Positions 1 through 8,492 of a DNA stretch of 35,729 nt are shown here, piece by piece; the stretch's first letter is position 1, and each line of letters starts with the position of its first letter. The stretch comes from a bacterium (lineage in GTDB: Bacteria; ARS69), in assembly GCA_025774805.1 (NCBI GenBank), contig JALGZR010000028.1, positions 1 through 35,729 on the forward strand, in the 5' to 3' direction. Below the pieces are notes generated by a model. The model made no database searches, was not told where the DNA came from, and was given only the letters and a program-made list of their open reading frames with translations. The translations under genes and the position numbers were made by a program.

Positions 1-1
1 A

Positions 2-367
2 GTGGCCGCACCGGTCGGGGACGTGCTTCGGCGCTACGCGGGCTGGCTTGACCACGCTGCGGTCTGCGTCGTCCGTTTCGAGGATCTCATCGGTGAGAGA
101 GGGGGAGGGGACGTCGAGCGCCAGATTGCCGCGATTCAGCGGATCGCCGATCATCTCGATCTCGACCTGTCGAAGGAACGGTGCCGGGGGATCGCCGACC
201 GGGTATTCTCGACGCGCACGCCCACTTTTCGTCGCGGTGGTTCCGGAGGATGGAAGAAGCACTTCAAGCCGGTCCACCTCGAAGCCTTTGCTGAACAAGC
301 GGGTGACCTCCTCGAGAGGTACGGCTATGCCTCCCACGCCGACCCGGGATCCTCTCCCTCCCCGTAG
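2..367 (+). CDS. sulfotransferase, C-terminal fragment (cut by window edge)
   Basis: This is the C-terminal part of a PAPS-dependent sulfotransferase, which moves sulfate from PAPS to a hydroxyl of a sugar or other acceptor. About 120 residues are visible. They contain the strand and motif VVRFEDLIG, a helical region, and the C-terminal signature TFRRGGSGGWKKHF followed by a helix ending LLERYGY; this matches the family's cofactor-binding 'FRKG..G.W' loop. The reading frame is open to the left edge, so the GTG at position 2 is probably not the true start and the PAPS P-loop lies outside the window. It precedes another sulfotransferase on the same strand, which fits a role in sulfating the polysaccharide made by this locus. 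The acceptor cannot be told from the sequence. Confidence 0.8.
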   Translation: MAAPVGDVLRRYAGWLDHAAVCVVRFEDLIGERGGGDVERQIAAIQRIADHLDLDLSKERCRGIADRVFSTRTPTFRRGGSGGWKKHFKPVHLEAFAEQAGDLLERYGYASHADPGSSPSP

Positions 368-928
368 ATGCGCGCTCATCTCTCGTCGAGAGTCTTGACC
401 GTCGGTTGTGCGGAGCGATCGTGTGCCAAATGGCCATTGCCCGTTCCGCCAGTACCACTGAGAGCTAGAGGAGCCCCGCTTTCCATTGCCTCGCAATCGT
501 CCCCGAGGGTTCACCTTGATCTTCCGAAAGATCCCGGCGGAAACCGCTGGTGCTGGCACGAGAGCACACCCTTCGAGACCGTGCCCGCCCTCGCCATTCC
601 TCACCTATCGTGAGATAAGCTCCGGTTGGCTCGGGCTGTGCTCGGCCCTGACTGGCGCACTCTCGGGCGTTTCCACTCGATGCTATTCGGAAGACCAAGG
701 TTCAGCGAGCAAGGATCAAGAACGATTTCCGATCTTCCGATAGGTACTGGGTGCCCCCACTTCGTTCGCGGACTTCGATTAGGCCGGTTTCGAAAGGAAG
801 CATCTGACTGGAGAGACTTCGGCAATCCTCTCCTGTCGGGATCGCCGGAAGTACGGGAGTTCCCGAACTGGAGAATGGTGCCGGAAGCGGTTCGAAGGCT
901 CCGAATCCCAGGCAGAGGCGTGTCTTCC
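368..928. other. 561-base gap with no convincing gene
   Basis: No reading frame here looks like protein on either strand. An in-frame extension of the next gene runs up to a TTG at 626, but its translation is low-complexity and unlike the family. The only structure seen is a short perfect hairpin at 518-533 (GATCTT, loop CCGA, AAGATC), whose core GATCTTCCGA recurs at 731-740. It may hold the promoter of the downstream sulfotransferase, but no clear -35/-10 pair was found. Confidence 0.5.
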
Positions 929-1879
929 GTGAGAAAGCCGAACCTCCTCATCATCGGCGTTGCCCGTGCCGGGACATCCTCCCTCTTCGCCCATCTTGCC
1001 GGACACCCGGAGATCGGGCCCTCGCGTGTCAAGGAGCCCTACTACTTCTATCCGGACGGCGGGCAATCCCGGGCCGACACGTTGGAGCGCTATCTTCGGA
1101 TCCTCCCTCAAAGATCGTCCTGTCGCTACCTCATGGAGGCGAGTGCAGGCCATTTCACGTGCGGGGACCAGGTCGCTTCGAGGGTTCGTGATGAGTTGGG
1201 GGAACCCCGACTGATCGTGATCTTCAGGGATCCGATCGAGAGAGTACTGTCGGCTTTCAAGGGGGAAATGAACCGTGGCCTGATCGAGCCGGGAATTGGA
1301 TTTGAGACCTACATCGACATGTGCGAGGAGCGGGCCCGTCTCGGTCCGAGACCCGGAGTTCCGAGCTACACGGGGGTCCGGGGAAGTCTCTATGCGGAAA
1401 CGCTCGAGCACTGGTTCCAGCTCTTTCCGCTGACACTTCGCGTGGTTATGTTTGAGGACTTCTCCTCTCGTCCAACCGCGGTCATGAACGACCTTTGCAC
1501 TTGGCTGGAGATTCCCGCCTATCCTCCCGACACCGCCTGGGAGAAGCACAACGTCAGTGTGGCCCACAAGAGCGGACTCGTTCAAGAAGTGGTGTTCGCC
1601 TTGAACCGACACGCCGAACCGTTCTTGGGCGGTCATCCCCGAGTGAAGAAAGCACTTCGAACCGCCTATCTACGGTTGAATGCTCGTCCGATCGAAGACC
1701 GATTGCCCGAATCGATCAGGGCCCGACTTCGGGACCTATTTGCCGCTTCGAATGCCCGGGTTCGGATGGTGCTCACGTCCCGAGGCCATCGTGATCTTCC
1801 CGCGTGGCTCAGGGATGATCCCATAACCGCGACCGCTGGCGAATCGACCTGGCGAAGTCTCGCGGGTCGGGGGGAGTAA
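929..1879 (+). CDS. sulfotransferase family protein
   Basis: A complete PAPS-dependent sulfotransferase of about 316 residues. The protein opens with NLLIIGVARAGTSSLFAHLA, the 5'-phosphosulfate-binding loop, followed by HPEIGPSRVKEPYYF, the typical substrate-lysine region. The 3'-phosphate-binding motif is seen in VIFRDPIERVLSAF about 90 residues later. The layout is that of heparan-sulfate-type or Stf0-like bacterial carbohydrate sulfotransferases. The start is uncertain: GTG 929 has AGAGG about 10 bases upstream; GTG 920 and ATG 875 are in-frame alternatives. It converges on the minus-strand methyltransferase with only 9 bases between the stops. It probably sulfates the exopolysaccharide; the acceptor is unknown. 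Confidence 0.85.
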   Translation: MRKPNLLIIGVARAGTSSLFAHLAGHPEIGPSRVKEPYYFYPDGGQSRADTLERYLRILPQRSSCRYLMEASAGHFTCGDQVASRVRDELGEPRLIVIFRDPIERVLSAFKGEMNRGLIEPGIGFETYIDMCEERARLGPRPGVPSYTGVRGSLYAETLEHWFQLFPLTLRVVMFEDFSSRPTAVMNDLCTWLEIPAYPPDTAWEKHNVSVAHKSGLVQEVVFALNRHAEPFLGGHPRVKKALRTAYLRLNARPIEDRLPESIRARLRDLFAASNARVRMVLTSRGHRDLPAWLRDDPITATAGESTWRSLAGRGE

Positions 1880-1888
1880 GGCAGACCG

Positions 1889-2602
1889 CTACTTCTGCAG
1901 CAACAAATAGAAGCGGTTTGCCGTCGGGTACGGACGAGTGCGTAGGCGGATGGGGTGGAAGATGGCTGAGCCCCACAAACGCTGCCAGGTTCGCCACCAA
2001 AGTGATGATCGCGAACCACCGGCCTGGGCCCGAACGGTCTGCGCAAAATGCTTTGCCTGCCAGACGAAGTCTCCGGCGTAGTACAACCGAAAGGAGCGAA
2101 CCTGCGCCTTCGTCGCCAACTCCTCGATTTCATCCTCCGTGGGCAGACCATACTGAATATGCTCACTCAGATAGACATGGGGTTGCCCCGTAACGCGGCG
2201 GTGAAGATCGTCGAGCGCTCTCTCCTGCTCGATGTGTCGTGGAGTCCCCATGGGGGCGGCAACGATCACTAGATTCCGGGCTACGCGTACACATTCCCTC
2301 ACAAACCGAAACCGCTGTTCGGCCGGCACGTGCTCCAGGGTGTCGATATTGATGACCGCGGTGAAGGAGTTCTCCGCAAACGGAATGGTCTGTCCGTCAT
2401 AGGGAAGATCGGCGCTGCCGTCGACGTTGATGGTCGTCACTGGATAGGACGTGAATCGAACCAACAAGTCAGTGCGCCCGCCGACATCGAGGATGCGCGT
2501 ATCGGAGGCGGTCGGATCCAACTGTTCACTGAGCAGACGGCTGACCACCGTATGTCGTTCATAGATGTCGTAGGGCATCAATCGGTTGCGCCACCAGCTC
2601 AT
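1889..2602 (-). CDS. class I SAM-dependent methyltransferase
   Basis: A 237-residue protein with a Rossmann-type SAM-binding fold. Motif I is ILDVGGRTDLL (residues 37-47), an acidic residue follows the second strand (INVDGSADLP), and motif IV reads VINIDTLEHVP (around 84-93), typical of methyltransferase domain 11/23 proteins. The C-terminal third has aromatic and basic residues and no recognised domain. The ATG start has GAGG five bases upstream. It lies downstream of a GT4 gene on the same strand, 88 bases apart, so it may methylate a sugar or lipid carrier of the polysaccharide. Base composition here is visibly lower in G+C than in the right half of the window. Confidence 0.8.
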   Translation of the reverse strand: MSWWRNRLMPYDIYERHTVVSRLLSEQLDPTASDTRILDVGGRTDLLVRFTSYPVTTINVDGSADLPYDGQTIPFAENSFTAVINIDTLEHVPAEQRFRFVRECVRVARNLVIVAAPMGTPRHIEQERALDDLHRRVTGQPHVYLSEHIQYGLPTEDEIEELATKAQVRSFRLYYAGDFVWQAKHFAQTVRAQAGGSRSSLWWRTWQRLWGSAIFHPIRLRTRPYPTANRFYLLLQK

Positions 2603-2690
2603 AGGATCCTCTTCGTCAGACCTGACCTGATTCTAGCCTTGAACTGGTCCGAGGTAAAATGGGGCATCGCCATGTCGATCGGCATTCTCC

Positions 2691-3872
2691 TCAATGAGGC
2701 CCGCCTCGGCCCGGGGCAGGTTGGATGAGCGAGCGATAGATCTCGATCGTCTTCGCGGCGGTGTCCATCCACGAGAACCGATCGGGCAGACCGGTCTGCT
2801 GCGCCTGAATCCTCCGGTACCGGTCCGGATCGTCGAGGACATCGAGAATCTTCTCGGCGATGATCTCGGGGCGAAGGGGGTCGAAGAGGGCGTCCGGAAC
2901 CGGACAGACCTCTTCCAGGGAGCTGCCCCGGCTCGTCAGCGCGATCGCGCCGCAGCTGATGGCCTCGACGACGGGAAGACCGAAACCCTCGTACAGCGAC
3001 GGGTAGACGAAGAGCCGGCAGAGATTGTACAGAGCGACCAGCTCGTCTTCGTCCACGTAATCGGTGAACACGATGCGGTCGCGGCTTCGACATTCCATCT
3101 TCCTGAGAATGTCATCGTATCTCCAGGCACGTCGTCCGGTGATCACGAGCCGAATGTCGTCACGGCGGTCGGAAACCCGATCGAACGCGAGCAGGAGTCG
3201 TTCCAGATTCTTGCGTGGCTGGAGGTTTCCGACGGTCAGAACGAACTCGTCAGGGATCTTCTTGTCGATCTTGCTCTCCAGGGCCTCGAGTCGCGACCGG
3301 GGGTCGGCGATCTTCTTGAAGACCTCGGGGTCGCTCGCGTCGTGGGTGACCGTCACATCGGACTCCCGGAGAAACGGGTAGAAGTGCAGGATCTCCGCCT
3401 TGGAAAAATCGGAAACCGTCAGGATCCGGTCCGCCCGGCGTGAGGAGCGATCGATGAATCGATGAATGACGTGTTGTTTGCGTGTGTAGTGGGAAGGGAA
3501 TCTTCGAAAGGACATGTCGTGAACGACACTGACGAATCGTGTCGCACCCAGTCCGAAGAACGGGAGAACGTATTGGAAGTGGGCGATATCGAAGCGCTCC
3601 CGCGACATCAGGCGCGGGAACGACCAACTGAGCCTTCGAAGGGAGCTGTTCGTGTGAAGAAGAGTGTAGTCGAAATCCTCCTTCCTCCGCGTACCGCTGT
3701 AGGCTTCGAAATGACGGAGATCCTTTTCATGTCCGAACGCGAGGTGGAAGCGCATGTCGGGGGGAGCTTGACGAAACAAATGCTTTCCCAGGTTCTTCAC
3801 GTACATCTCGTTGCCGGAGAGATTCTCCCCCACGGCGTGCATGTCGATGAGAACTCGGGCGCGTTGCGTCAA
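2691..3872 (-). CDS. glycosyltransferase family 4 protein
   Basis: A 393-residue GT-B fold glycosyltransferase. The N-terminal domain begins RVLIDMHAVGENLSGNEMY, with the donor-side glycine motif. The C-terminal domain starts near FVLTVGNLQPRKNLERLL (210-227) and carries the EX7E retaining motif in YEGFGLPVVEA (Glu295, Glu303). The start codon is TTG, supported by a strong GAGGAG five bases upstream; no better ATG or GTG exists before the conserved N-terminus. It is transcribed away from the wecA-like gene and probably forms an operon with the methyltransferase downstream. It is expected to add a sugar from a nucleotide donor to the lipid-linked repeat unit on the inner face of the membrane. 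Donor and linkage are unknown. Confidence 0.9.
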   Translation of the reverse strand: MTQRARVLIDMHAVGENLSGNEMYVKNLGKHLFRQAPPDMRFHLAFGHEKDLRHFEAYSGTRRKEDFDYTLLHTNSSLRRLSWSFPRLMSRERFDIAHFQYVLPFFGLGATRFVSVVHDMSFRRFPSHYTRKQHVIHRFIDRSSRRADRILTVSDFSKAEILHFYPFLRESDVTVTHDASDPEVFKKIADPRSRLEALESKIDKKIPDEFVLTVGNLQPRKNLERLLLAFDRVSDRRDDIRLVITGRRAWRYDDILRKMECRSRDRIVFTDYVDEDELVALYNLCRLFVYPSLYEGFGLPVVEAISCGAIALTSRGSSLEEVCPVPDALFDPLRPEIIAEKILDVLDDPDRYRRIQAQQTGLPDRFSWMDTAAKTIEIYRSLIQPAPGRGGPH

Positions 3873-4147
3873 GCCGGCTCCTCGGCACCCTGATTCGATG
3901 CCTCGGTCGGAGGTGCCCGTACTCTTCCGGCCGCCGGGGATCGCGTCAAGTCTTCCCCTCCCGCCGCCGGGTCCCGCGTTTTCCCTTGACTTCTGGTGGT
4001 GTTTCTTTCACCATGCCGCAAGCATTCTAGCTAACTCCTGAAGTTCCGGGCGCGGTCGAATTCAAACTCGAATTCGAACGAGTCCTGCCCCGGGGCTCGG
4101 CGGAAATCCTCGGGCCCGAAAGATGCCCGACGCGCCGGAGTCGTGCC
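3873..4147. promoter_or_regulatory. divergent promoter region with direct repeats
   Basis: A 275-base gap between divergent genes. On the minus strand a TTGACG -35-like hexamer (3944-3949) sits 17 bases from a weak -10-like site (3921-3926) ahead of the GT4 gene. On the plus strand TTGACT at 3986-3991 has only a poor -10 at 17 bases (4009-4014). The octamer TCGAATTC occurs twice in direct orientation at 4056-4063 and 4068-4075, a 12-base period, upstream of the WecA-like gene, and could be an operator. All are pattern matches only. Confidence 0.3.
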
Positions 4148-5326
4148 GTGGATCTGCTTGGGCTCCAAGGGCTTCTGGCCCTCTCTGTCCTGGTCTCGGG
4201 AGCGGCGATTCCGATCGTCCGTCAGGCGGCGGACCGGATGGGCCTGATGGACCGCCCCTCGGGTAGAAAGGTCCATTGCTCTCCGGTGCCAATCGTGGGC
4301 GGCGTGGGCGTCTTCCTCGCGCTCGTCTGCGGAGCGGTCGTTGTCGCCGTGGCGAATCCCGACCGCGTTTTCCCCGCGTCTCGACCGATCATCGCCCTGG
4401 CCGGTGCGGCCCTCTTTCTCTTCCTGCTCGGCCTCTGGGACGACCGAAGAGACTTGAGCGCTCGCCGAAAATTCGCCGGTCAGATCGGGGCTTGTTCGAT
4501 TGCGGTCCTCGGCGGGGTCGTTCTCACCCGGGTGAGCTTTCCGGGCGGGCCGACGATCGAGCTCGGCTGGCTGGGTTATCCCCTGACACTCTTCTGGCTG
4601 CTGGGAGCGATCAACGCGATGAACCTCATCGACGGCCTGGACGGGTTGGCGGCGGGGATCGTCGCCCAAGCCGCCGCCGCGCTCTCCGCGCTCTCGATCG
4701 CGCAGGGCTTCGTGTTTCTGGCCGTACCCTCGATGCTCGTCTTGGGGAGTACTCTCGGTTTCCTACCGTACAACCTGTCGCGGTGGAAGACCTACCTGGG
4801 CGACGGAGGAAGCACCCTACTCGGGTTCCTCCTGGCGGGAACGGTCGTCCTGGCGGCGAACTGGGGGATGGGCGCCGGACCGGTGATCATCTGCGTCGCC
4901 TTCTTGACCATCCCCATTCTGGACGTGGTGACGACCATCGCCCGCCGCCTGCGTACCGGGCGGCCGGTCCTCGAGGCCGACTCGTGGCATCTGCACCATC
5001 GTCTGCTCCGTTTGGGCATCTCTCCTCGAAAGACGCTCGTTCTTCTCCTTACTCTCAATGGGCTCTTCGGGAGCCTGGGAATAGCGTTCGCCCTCGACTT
5101 CCTGGCGGTGCCGCTCATCATGATACCGGGGGCGGTGGCCGTCATCCTCGCCGAGATCCACCGCTACTGTCGCGCGAGCTCTCCCTATCGGCGGGTCACG
5201 GTCCGCGACACGCTCGCGTTCCTCCTGCTCGGTGACCATCGTGGTATCCCGTCGTTCGCGCGACCCACCTTCGAGGCAATGGGCCGAATTCCCAGCCAGC
5301 AGGAAGCCTCCGAGTACTCCCTTTAG
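4148..5326 (+). CDS. wecA: WecA/MraY-like undecaprenyl-phosphate sugar-1-phosphate transferase
   Basis: A 392-residue multi-pass membrane enzyme of the polyprenyl-phosphate N-acetylhexosamine-1-phosphate transferase family. It would start the glycan by moving HexNAc-1-P from a UDP-sugar to undecaprenyl phosphate on the cytoplasmic side. Family landmarks are all present: DRPSGRKVH..PVPIVGG (35-52), the LGLWDDRRDLSAR aspartate pair (98-99), NAMNLIDGLDGLA (156-168), YLGDGGSTLLGF (216-227), PILDVVTTIARR (256-267) and the HLHHRLLRLG loop (281-290). About ten or eleven hydrophobic segments are seen. The start is GTG. It is the only plus-strand gene between two minus-strand blocks and faces the next gene, with a 93-base convergent gap. 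It resembles WecA/TagO rather than MraY because of the HLHHR loop; the exact sugar is inferred. Confidence 0.9.
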   Translation: MDLLGLQGLLALSVLVSGAAIPIVRQAADRMGLMDRPSGRKVHCSPVPIVGGVGVFLALVCGAVVVAVANPDRVFPASRPIIALAGAALFLFLLGLWDDRRDLSARRKFAGQIGACSIAVLGGVVLTRVSFPGGPTIELGWLGYPLTLFWLLGAINAMNLIDGLDGLAAGIVAQAAAALSALSIAQGFVFLAVPSMLVLGSTLGFLPYNLSRWKTYLGDGGSTLLGFLLAGTVVLAANWGMGAGPVIICVAFLTIPILDVVTTIARRLRTGRPVLEADSWHLHHRLLRLGISPRKTLVLLLTLNGLFGSLGIAFALDFLAVPLIMIPGAVAVILAEIHRYCRASSPYRRVTVRDTLAFLLLGDHRGIPSFARPTFEAMGRIPSQQEASEYSL

Positions 5327-5419
5327 CCGACGGCCCGACCGAAGGATCCGTGTCCGTCGAGGCACGACTCGGGTCGGGCGGACGGGCCTCGGTCGCCCCT
5401 CGCCGGCGCGCGATCGATC

Positions 5420-7423
5420 TCAGTCGACGTAGCCGAGCGCTCGGAGCCGGGCTTCGACCTCGGGAGAGAGCTCGCCCTCGGTCTCCGATCCGAATTCCAG
5501 GTCGAGGGTGGGGAGAAGGCCGAGAAGCCGCTCGACATCGTCGGGATGCGATTCGGAGAGGTCTACGCGCTCTTCGGGATCCTCGTCGAGCGCGTACAGC
5601 TCCCTGCGATCGGGATAGACGATCAGCTTCAGGCGCCCCGCCATGACGGCGCGGGCCGGTGTCGTGGGCAGTGGACTCTGATCCGCCGTGGCGTCCCACC
5701 GGGGATGAAACTCGGCCAGCACGGCGGGGTCGTTCGAGGGGGTCTCCCGCAAGTCCCTGCCGATCCCGAGTGTCTCGCCCGTCGCCAGTGCCGCCAAGGT
5801 CGCCGTCGCGTCGATCAGACCCACGGCCCCGTCGTCGGGCGCCAGGCTCTCTCCCACCGGCGGCTTGACGATCAAGGGGATGCGGATCTCCTCGTTGTAG
5901 ATGGAAGTCCAGTGTCCGACGACGCCGTGCTCGCCGAACGCCTCCCCGTGATCGGAGGTCACGACGACCCAGGCCCGATCGAGGAAACCGCGGGCCTCGA
6001 GGGCATGGAACAGCTCACCCAGCGCGCCGTCCGTCGCCAGAATCTCCTCGTCGTAGCGCATCTCCGCGTGGCGCAGACGGCCGGTGGACGCACCCGACTC
6101 GGTCACGATCGGCGGTGGCCCGGACACTCCCTCGGAGAACGCTCCGGCGTACGGACGCACGGGGGCGTAGGGGGCATGCGCGTCCATATAGTTCGCGAAG
6201 ACGAACCAGGGCCGGTCGCCGCAACCGTCGATGAACCGCAACAACTCTCGGTTCACGTCGAGGGAGGACGAGTAGGGTTTGACGTGCTCGGCCACCAACC
6301 ACTCGGCGTGACGCTTCCGCACTCCCTCGCCGATGAGAAACAGGGGGCGTGGCGGGGGGGGTTGGTAAAAAAAGTCGAACCCTCTGGCCAGACCCTCGAA
6401 CATGCCGAGGGACGTGTTCGCGATGACGGCTCCCACGCAATAGCCCCGTTCGGCCACTACCTCGGCCAGCGTACGATCCGCCTCGAGCCTCTGCGTGCCC
6501 GCGAGAAGTCGGAAGACGTTTCGTCCCTCACCGCCGCAAACACCGTGCGACGAGGGAAGCAGGCCGGTGAAGAGCGATGCGTGACTCGGGAGAGTCCAGG
6601 TCTCCGGGGAGAACGCCAACGGGTAGAGGACGGCCTGCGGGTTCTCCTCCAAGAGGCGCCGGAGCGAGGGAGTGGTGTCCCGATGATAGCCGTAGACGGA
6701 CATGTGATCGGCGCGGACCGTGTCGAGCAGGATCACCAGGATCGAAGGCAGGGCCGCGCCATCCTCTGCGGCCGCGGTCGGCGCCGGCTCGCTCGGCTGC
6801 GGGCCGCGCCCCGCCTGCTGGACCGCCGGTCCCACTGCGACCGCCATGATCAGCAGAGCGACGGCCACCGCCGCTTCGGGGGGAGCCTGGCGCCTCGACC
6901 GGCGAAGTCGCGAGTAGAGGGAATACAGGAAGAGAATCCCGCCGAAGGCCCCAACGTGCATCAAATCACCCCAGACATCGTCGGGGATTCGGGTACGCAT
7001 CGCGAGTCGGACGAGATGACGCAGGAAAATCGCCGTCACGACGACCGTCGCTCCGACGCCGACCCCCACGCTCATCGCGGACGGCCGGACACTTCGCGTC
7101 CATCGGAGACACGCCCAGGTCACCAGCCCGAAACCGATGGCCATGACGAATCGCAGATGACCCCCGTCGTCGAAGTCGTAGAAACCGTTGAGAGTGGCCC
7201 ATACCGCGAGTGCCACCTCGGTCCGCCCGCCCCACCAGGACGTGATCCCCCCGACCAGCACGGCGATCCCGAAGGTGATGACGGCGCACAGCGCCAGGTA
7301 GGCGGGATGTACGGATGCTCCGCCCCAGAGAACGAGAGCGCTCTCGGCGGCGAATCCCAGGGCAGCGGCGATGAGCGTCGCGAGGAGCGGAGGCCAATTC
7401 ACGGGTGAGCGAGCAGTCCGCAC
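5420..7423 (-). CDS. membrane-anchored sulfatase-superfamily hydrolase/transferase
   Basis: A 667-residue protein with about six N-terminal hydrophobic segments (residues ~10-205), followed by an alkaline-phosphatase-superfamily domain. The domain opens at ILVILLDTVRADH (228-240) and carries SPETWTLPSHASLFTG, where the sulfatase nucleophile motif CXPSR is replaced by TLPSH (Thr277). VVTSDHGEAFGEHG near residue 490 supplies late metal ligands. With Thr in the formylglycine position it is more like LtaS/EptA phosphotransferases than true sulfatases, so phospho-group transfer or hydrolysis outside the cytoplasm is as likely as desulfation. The GTG start at 7423 is chosen because AAGGAG lies six bases upstream; longer frames to 7531 read through the gene boundary. 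It follows the SGNH gene by 34 bases and is likely co-transcribed. Confidence 0.85.
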   Translation of the reverse strand: MRTARSPVNWPPLLATLIAAALGFAAESALVLWGGASVHPAYLALCAVITFGIAVLVGGITSWWGGRTEVALAVWATLNGFYDFDDGGHLRFVMAIGFGLVTWACLRWTRSVRPSAMSVGVGVGATVVVTAIFLRHLVRLAMRTRIPDDVWGDLMHVGAFGGILFLYSLYSRLRRSRRQAPPEAAVAVALLIMAVAVGPAVQQAGRGPQPSEPAPTAAAEDGAALPSILVILLDTVRADHMSVYGYHRDTTPSLRRLLEENPQAVLYPLAFSPETWTLPSHASLFTGLLPSSHGVCGGEGRNVFRLLAGTQRLEADRTLAEVVAERGYCVGAVIANTSLGMFEGLARGFDFFYQPPPPRPLFLIGEGVRKRHAEWLVAEHVKPYSSSLDVNRELLRFIDGCGDRPWFVFANYMDAHAPYAPVRPYAGAFSEGVSGPPPIVTESGASTGRLRHAEMRYDEEILATDGALGELFHALEARGFLDRAWVVVTSDHGEAFGEHGVVGHWTSIYNEEIRIPLIVKPPVGESLAPDDGAVGLIDATATLAALATGETLGIGRDLRETPSNDPAVLAEFHPRWDATADQSPLPTTPARAVMAGRLKLIVYPDRRELYALDEDPEERVDLSESHPDDVERLLGLLPTLDLEFGSETEGELSPEVEARLRALGYVD

Positions 7424-7457
7424 GGGATTCTCCTTGCAGGTTGAATTCGCGTCCGAC

Positions 7458-8492
7458 CTATTCACAGCCGCACGGCGCCGCCCCTCGACCTCCGACACTC
7501 GGACTGTCAAGACACCCGATCGCCTCGGCAATCACGGTCCCCAGTATGGTCTTTCCCCGAGGGGTCATGTGGCACATGTCGATGAAGTGCTCCGCGTCCG
7601 CCGGCAAGGAGCCCTGGACTCGAGCCAGCGAAAGACCGTGCTCGGACGCCAGTTCCTCCATGACCTCGTTGTGTCTCTCGACCGCATGAACGGTGGACGG
7701 GATATTGCCCCAGAAATGTTTCATGTTGTCCTCGCGGTCCTCGATGATCTTGCGCAGCGTTTCGTCGTCGGTAGGATACGAAATCGCAAACGTGGCCAAG
7801 ACTACACCGATGTCGTTGGCGCCAGCGATTCGGATAATCTCCGACAGGTTCTTCCTGAGGATGTCGGTGCTGCGGATCTCTCCTTCCGAGAAGTCGGACT
7901 CGGCTCTCAGACGTCGATCGATCAAATAGTATTTGATCATCTTGTAGAACATTGACGCCTCGAGTGATCGCCAGTTGAACCGGCCGACATCGGGCACCGT
8001 ATCGATCCAATGGAAAGAGTTGTAGATCGAGTCGTTGATGCCCAGGTAGCAGACGATCACATCGGGCGAGTGCTGGAGGAGGTTCTCTCGAAAGTTCGCG
8101 AGATTAGTGTAGGAGGTGTACCGCGGCCGCCCACAGGACACGACCTTGACCGCGCACTGCGGATTGCTTCGCGACAGAGCGGCGGCGGTGGCGTCTACGT
8201 ATTCCCGCGAGAACGACGTCGACCCCCCCAGCAGGAAGACCCTTCTCTCTTCCGGCGGCTTGGGGGTGAGAACGTCGGGGCCGATGCATCCGATATCGTT
8301 GAGAGTCTGACCGAAGACCGTACTGAAGGGTTTGCATGTATAGATCAATTCATCGTCGAAAACCAGGGCATCGGGTGTCTTGCGATAGAGGACGAAGCGG
8401 CAGGCACCTTCGGCGAGGAGGAGGGCGAGCAGAGTGGCGGAGACGAGCAGAAGCGCATCTCCGAATCGACGAACCCTACCGGGACGGGTCAT
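7458..8492 (-). CDS. membrane-anchored SGNH/GDSL hydrolase
   Basis: A 344-residue protein with one N-terminal membrane segment (about 12-31) and an SGNH hydrolase domain. The blocks are visible in order: LLGGSTS with nucleophile Ser91, the SCGRPRYTS glycine block (Gly121), GIND with Asn153, and HFIDMCHMTPRG with Asp305 and His308. Such proteins remove or transfer acyl groups on sugars; in polysaccharide loci they often act as esterases or O-acetyl-editing enzymes in the periplasm. The ATG overlaps the stop of the upstream sulfotransferase (ATGA), so the two are translationally coupled. G+C is lower than in the flanking sulfatase-like gene. The substrate is not deducible. Confidence 0.85.
   Translation of the reverse strand: MTRPGRVRRFGDALLLVSATLLALLLAEGACRFVLYRKTPDALVFDDELIYTCKPFSTVFGQTLNDIGCIGPDVLTPKPPEERRVFLLGGSTSFSREYVDATAAALSRSNPQCAVKVVSCGRPRYTSYTNLANFRENLLQHSPDVIVCYLGINDSIYNSFHWIDTVPDVGRFNWRSLEASMFYKMIKYYLIDRRLRAESDFSEGEIRSTDILRKNLSEIIRIAGANDIGVVLATFAISYPTDDETLRKIIEDREDNMKHFWGNIPSTVHAVERHNEVMEELASEHGLSLARVQGSLPADAEHFIDMCHMTPRGKTILGTVIAEAIGCLDSPSVGGRGAAPCGCE

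Noticed and set aside
554-570. TGGCAC resembling the -24 part of a sigma-54 promoter
   Set aside because: The matching -12 element (TTGCA/TTGCT) is absent at the right spacing.
626-928. Upstream extension of the second sulfotransferase to a TTG at 626
   Set aside because: The extra ~100 residues do not resemble the family, and a normal start with a ribosome site lies at 929.
5420-7423. Formylglycine-dependent sulfatase that would remove sulfate from the polysaccharide
   Set aside because: The Cys/Ser of CXPSR is Thr and the Arg is His, so maturation to formylglycine is not expected.
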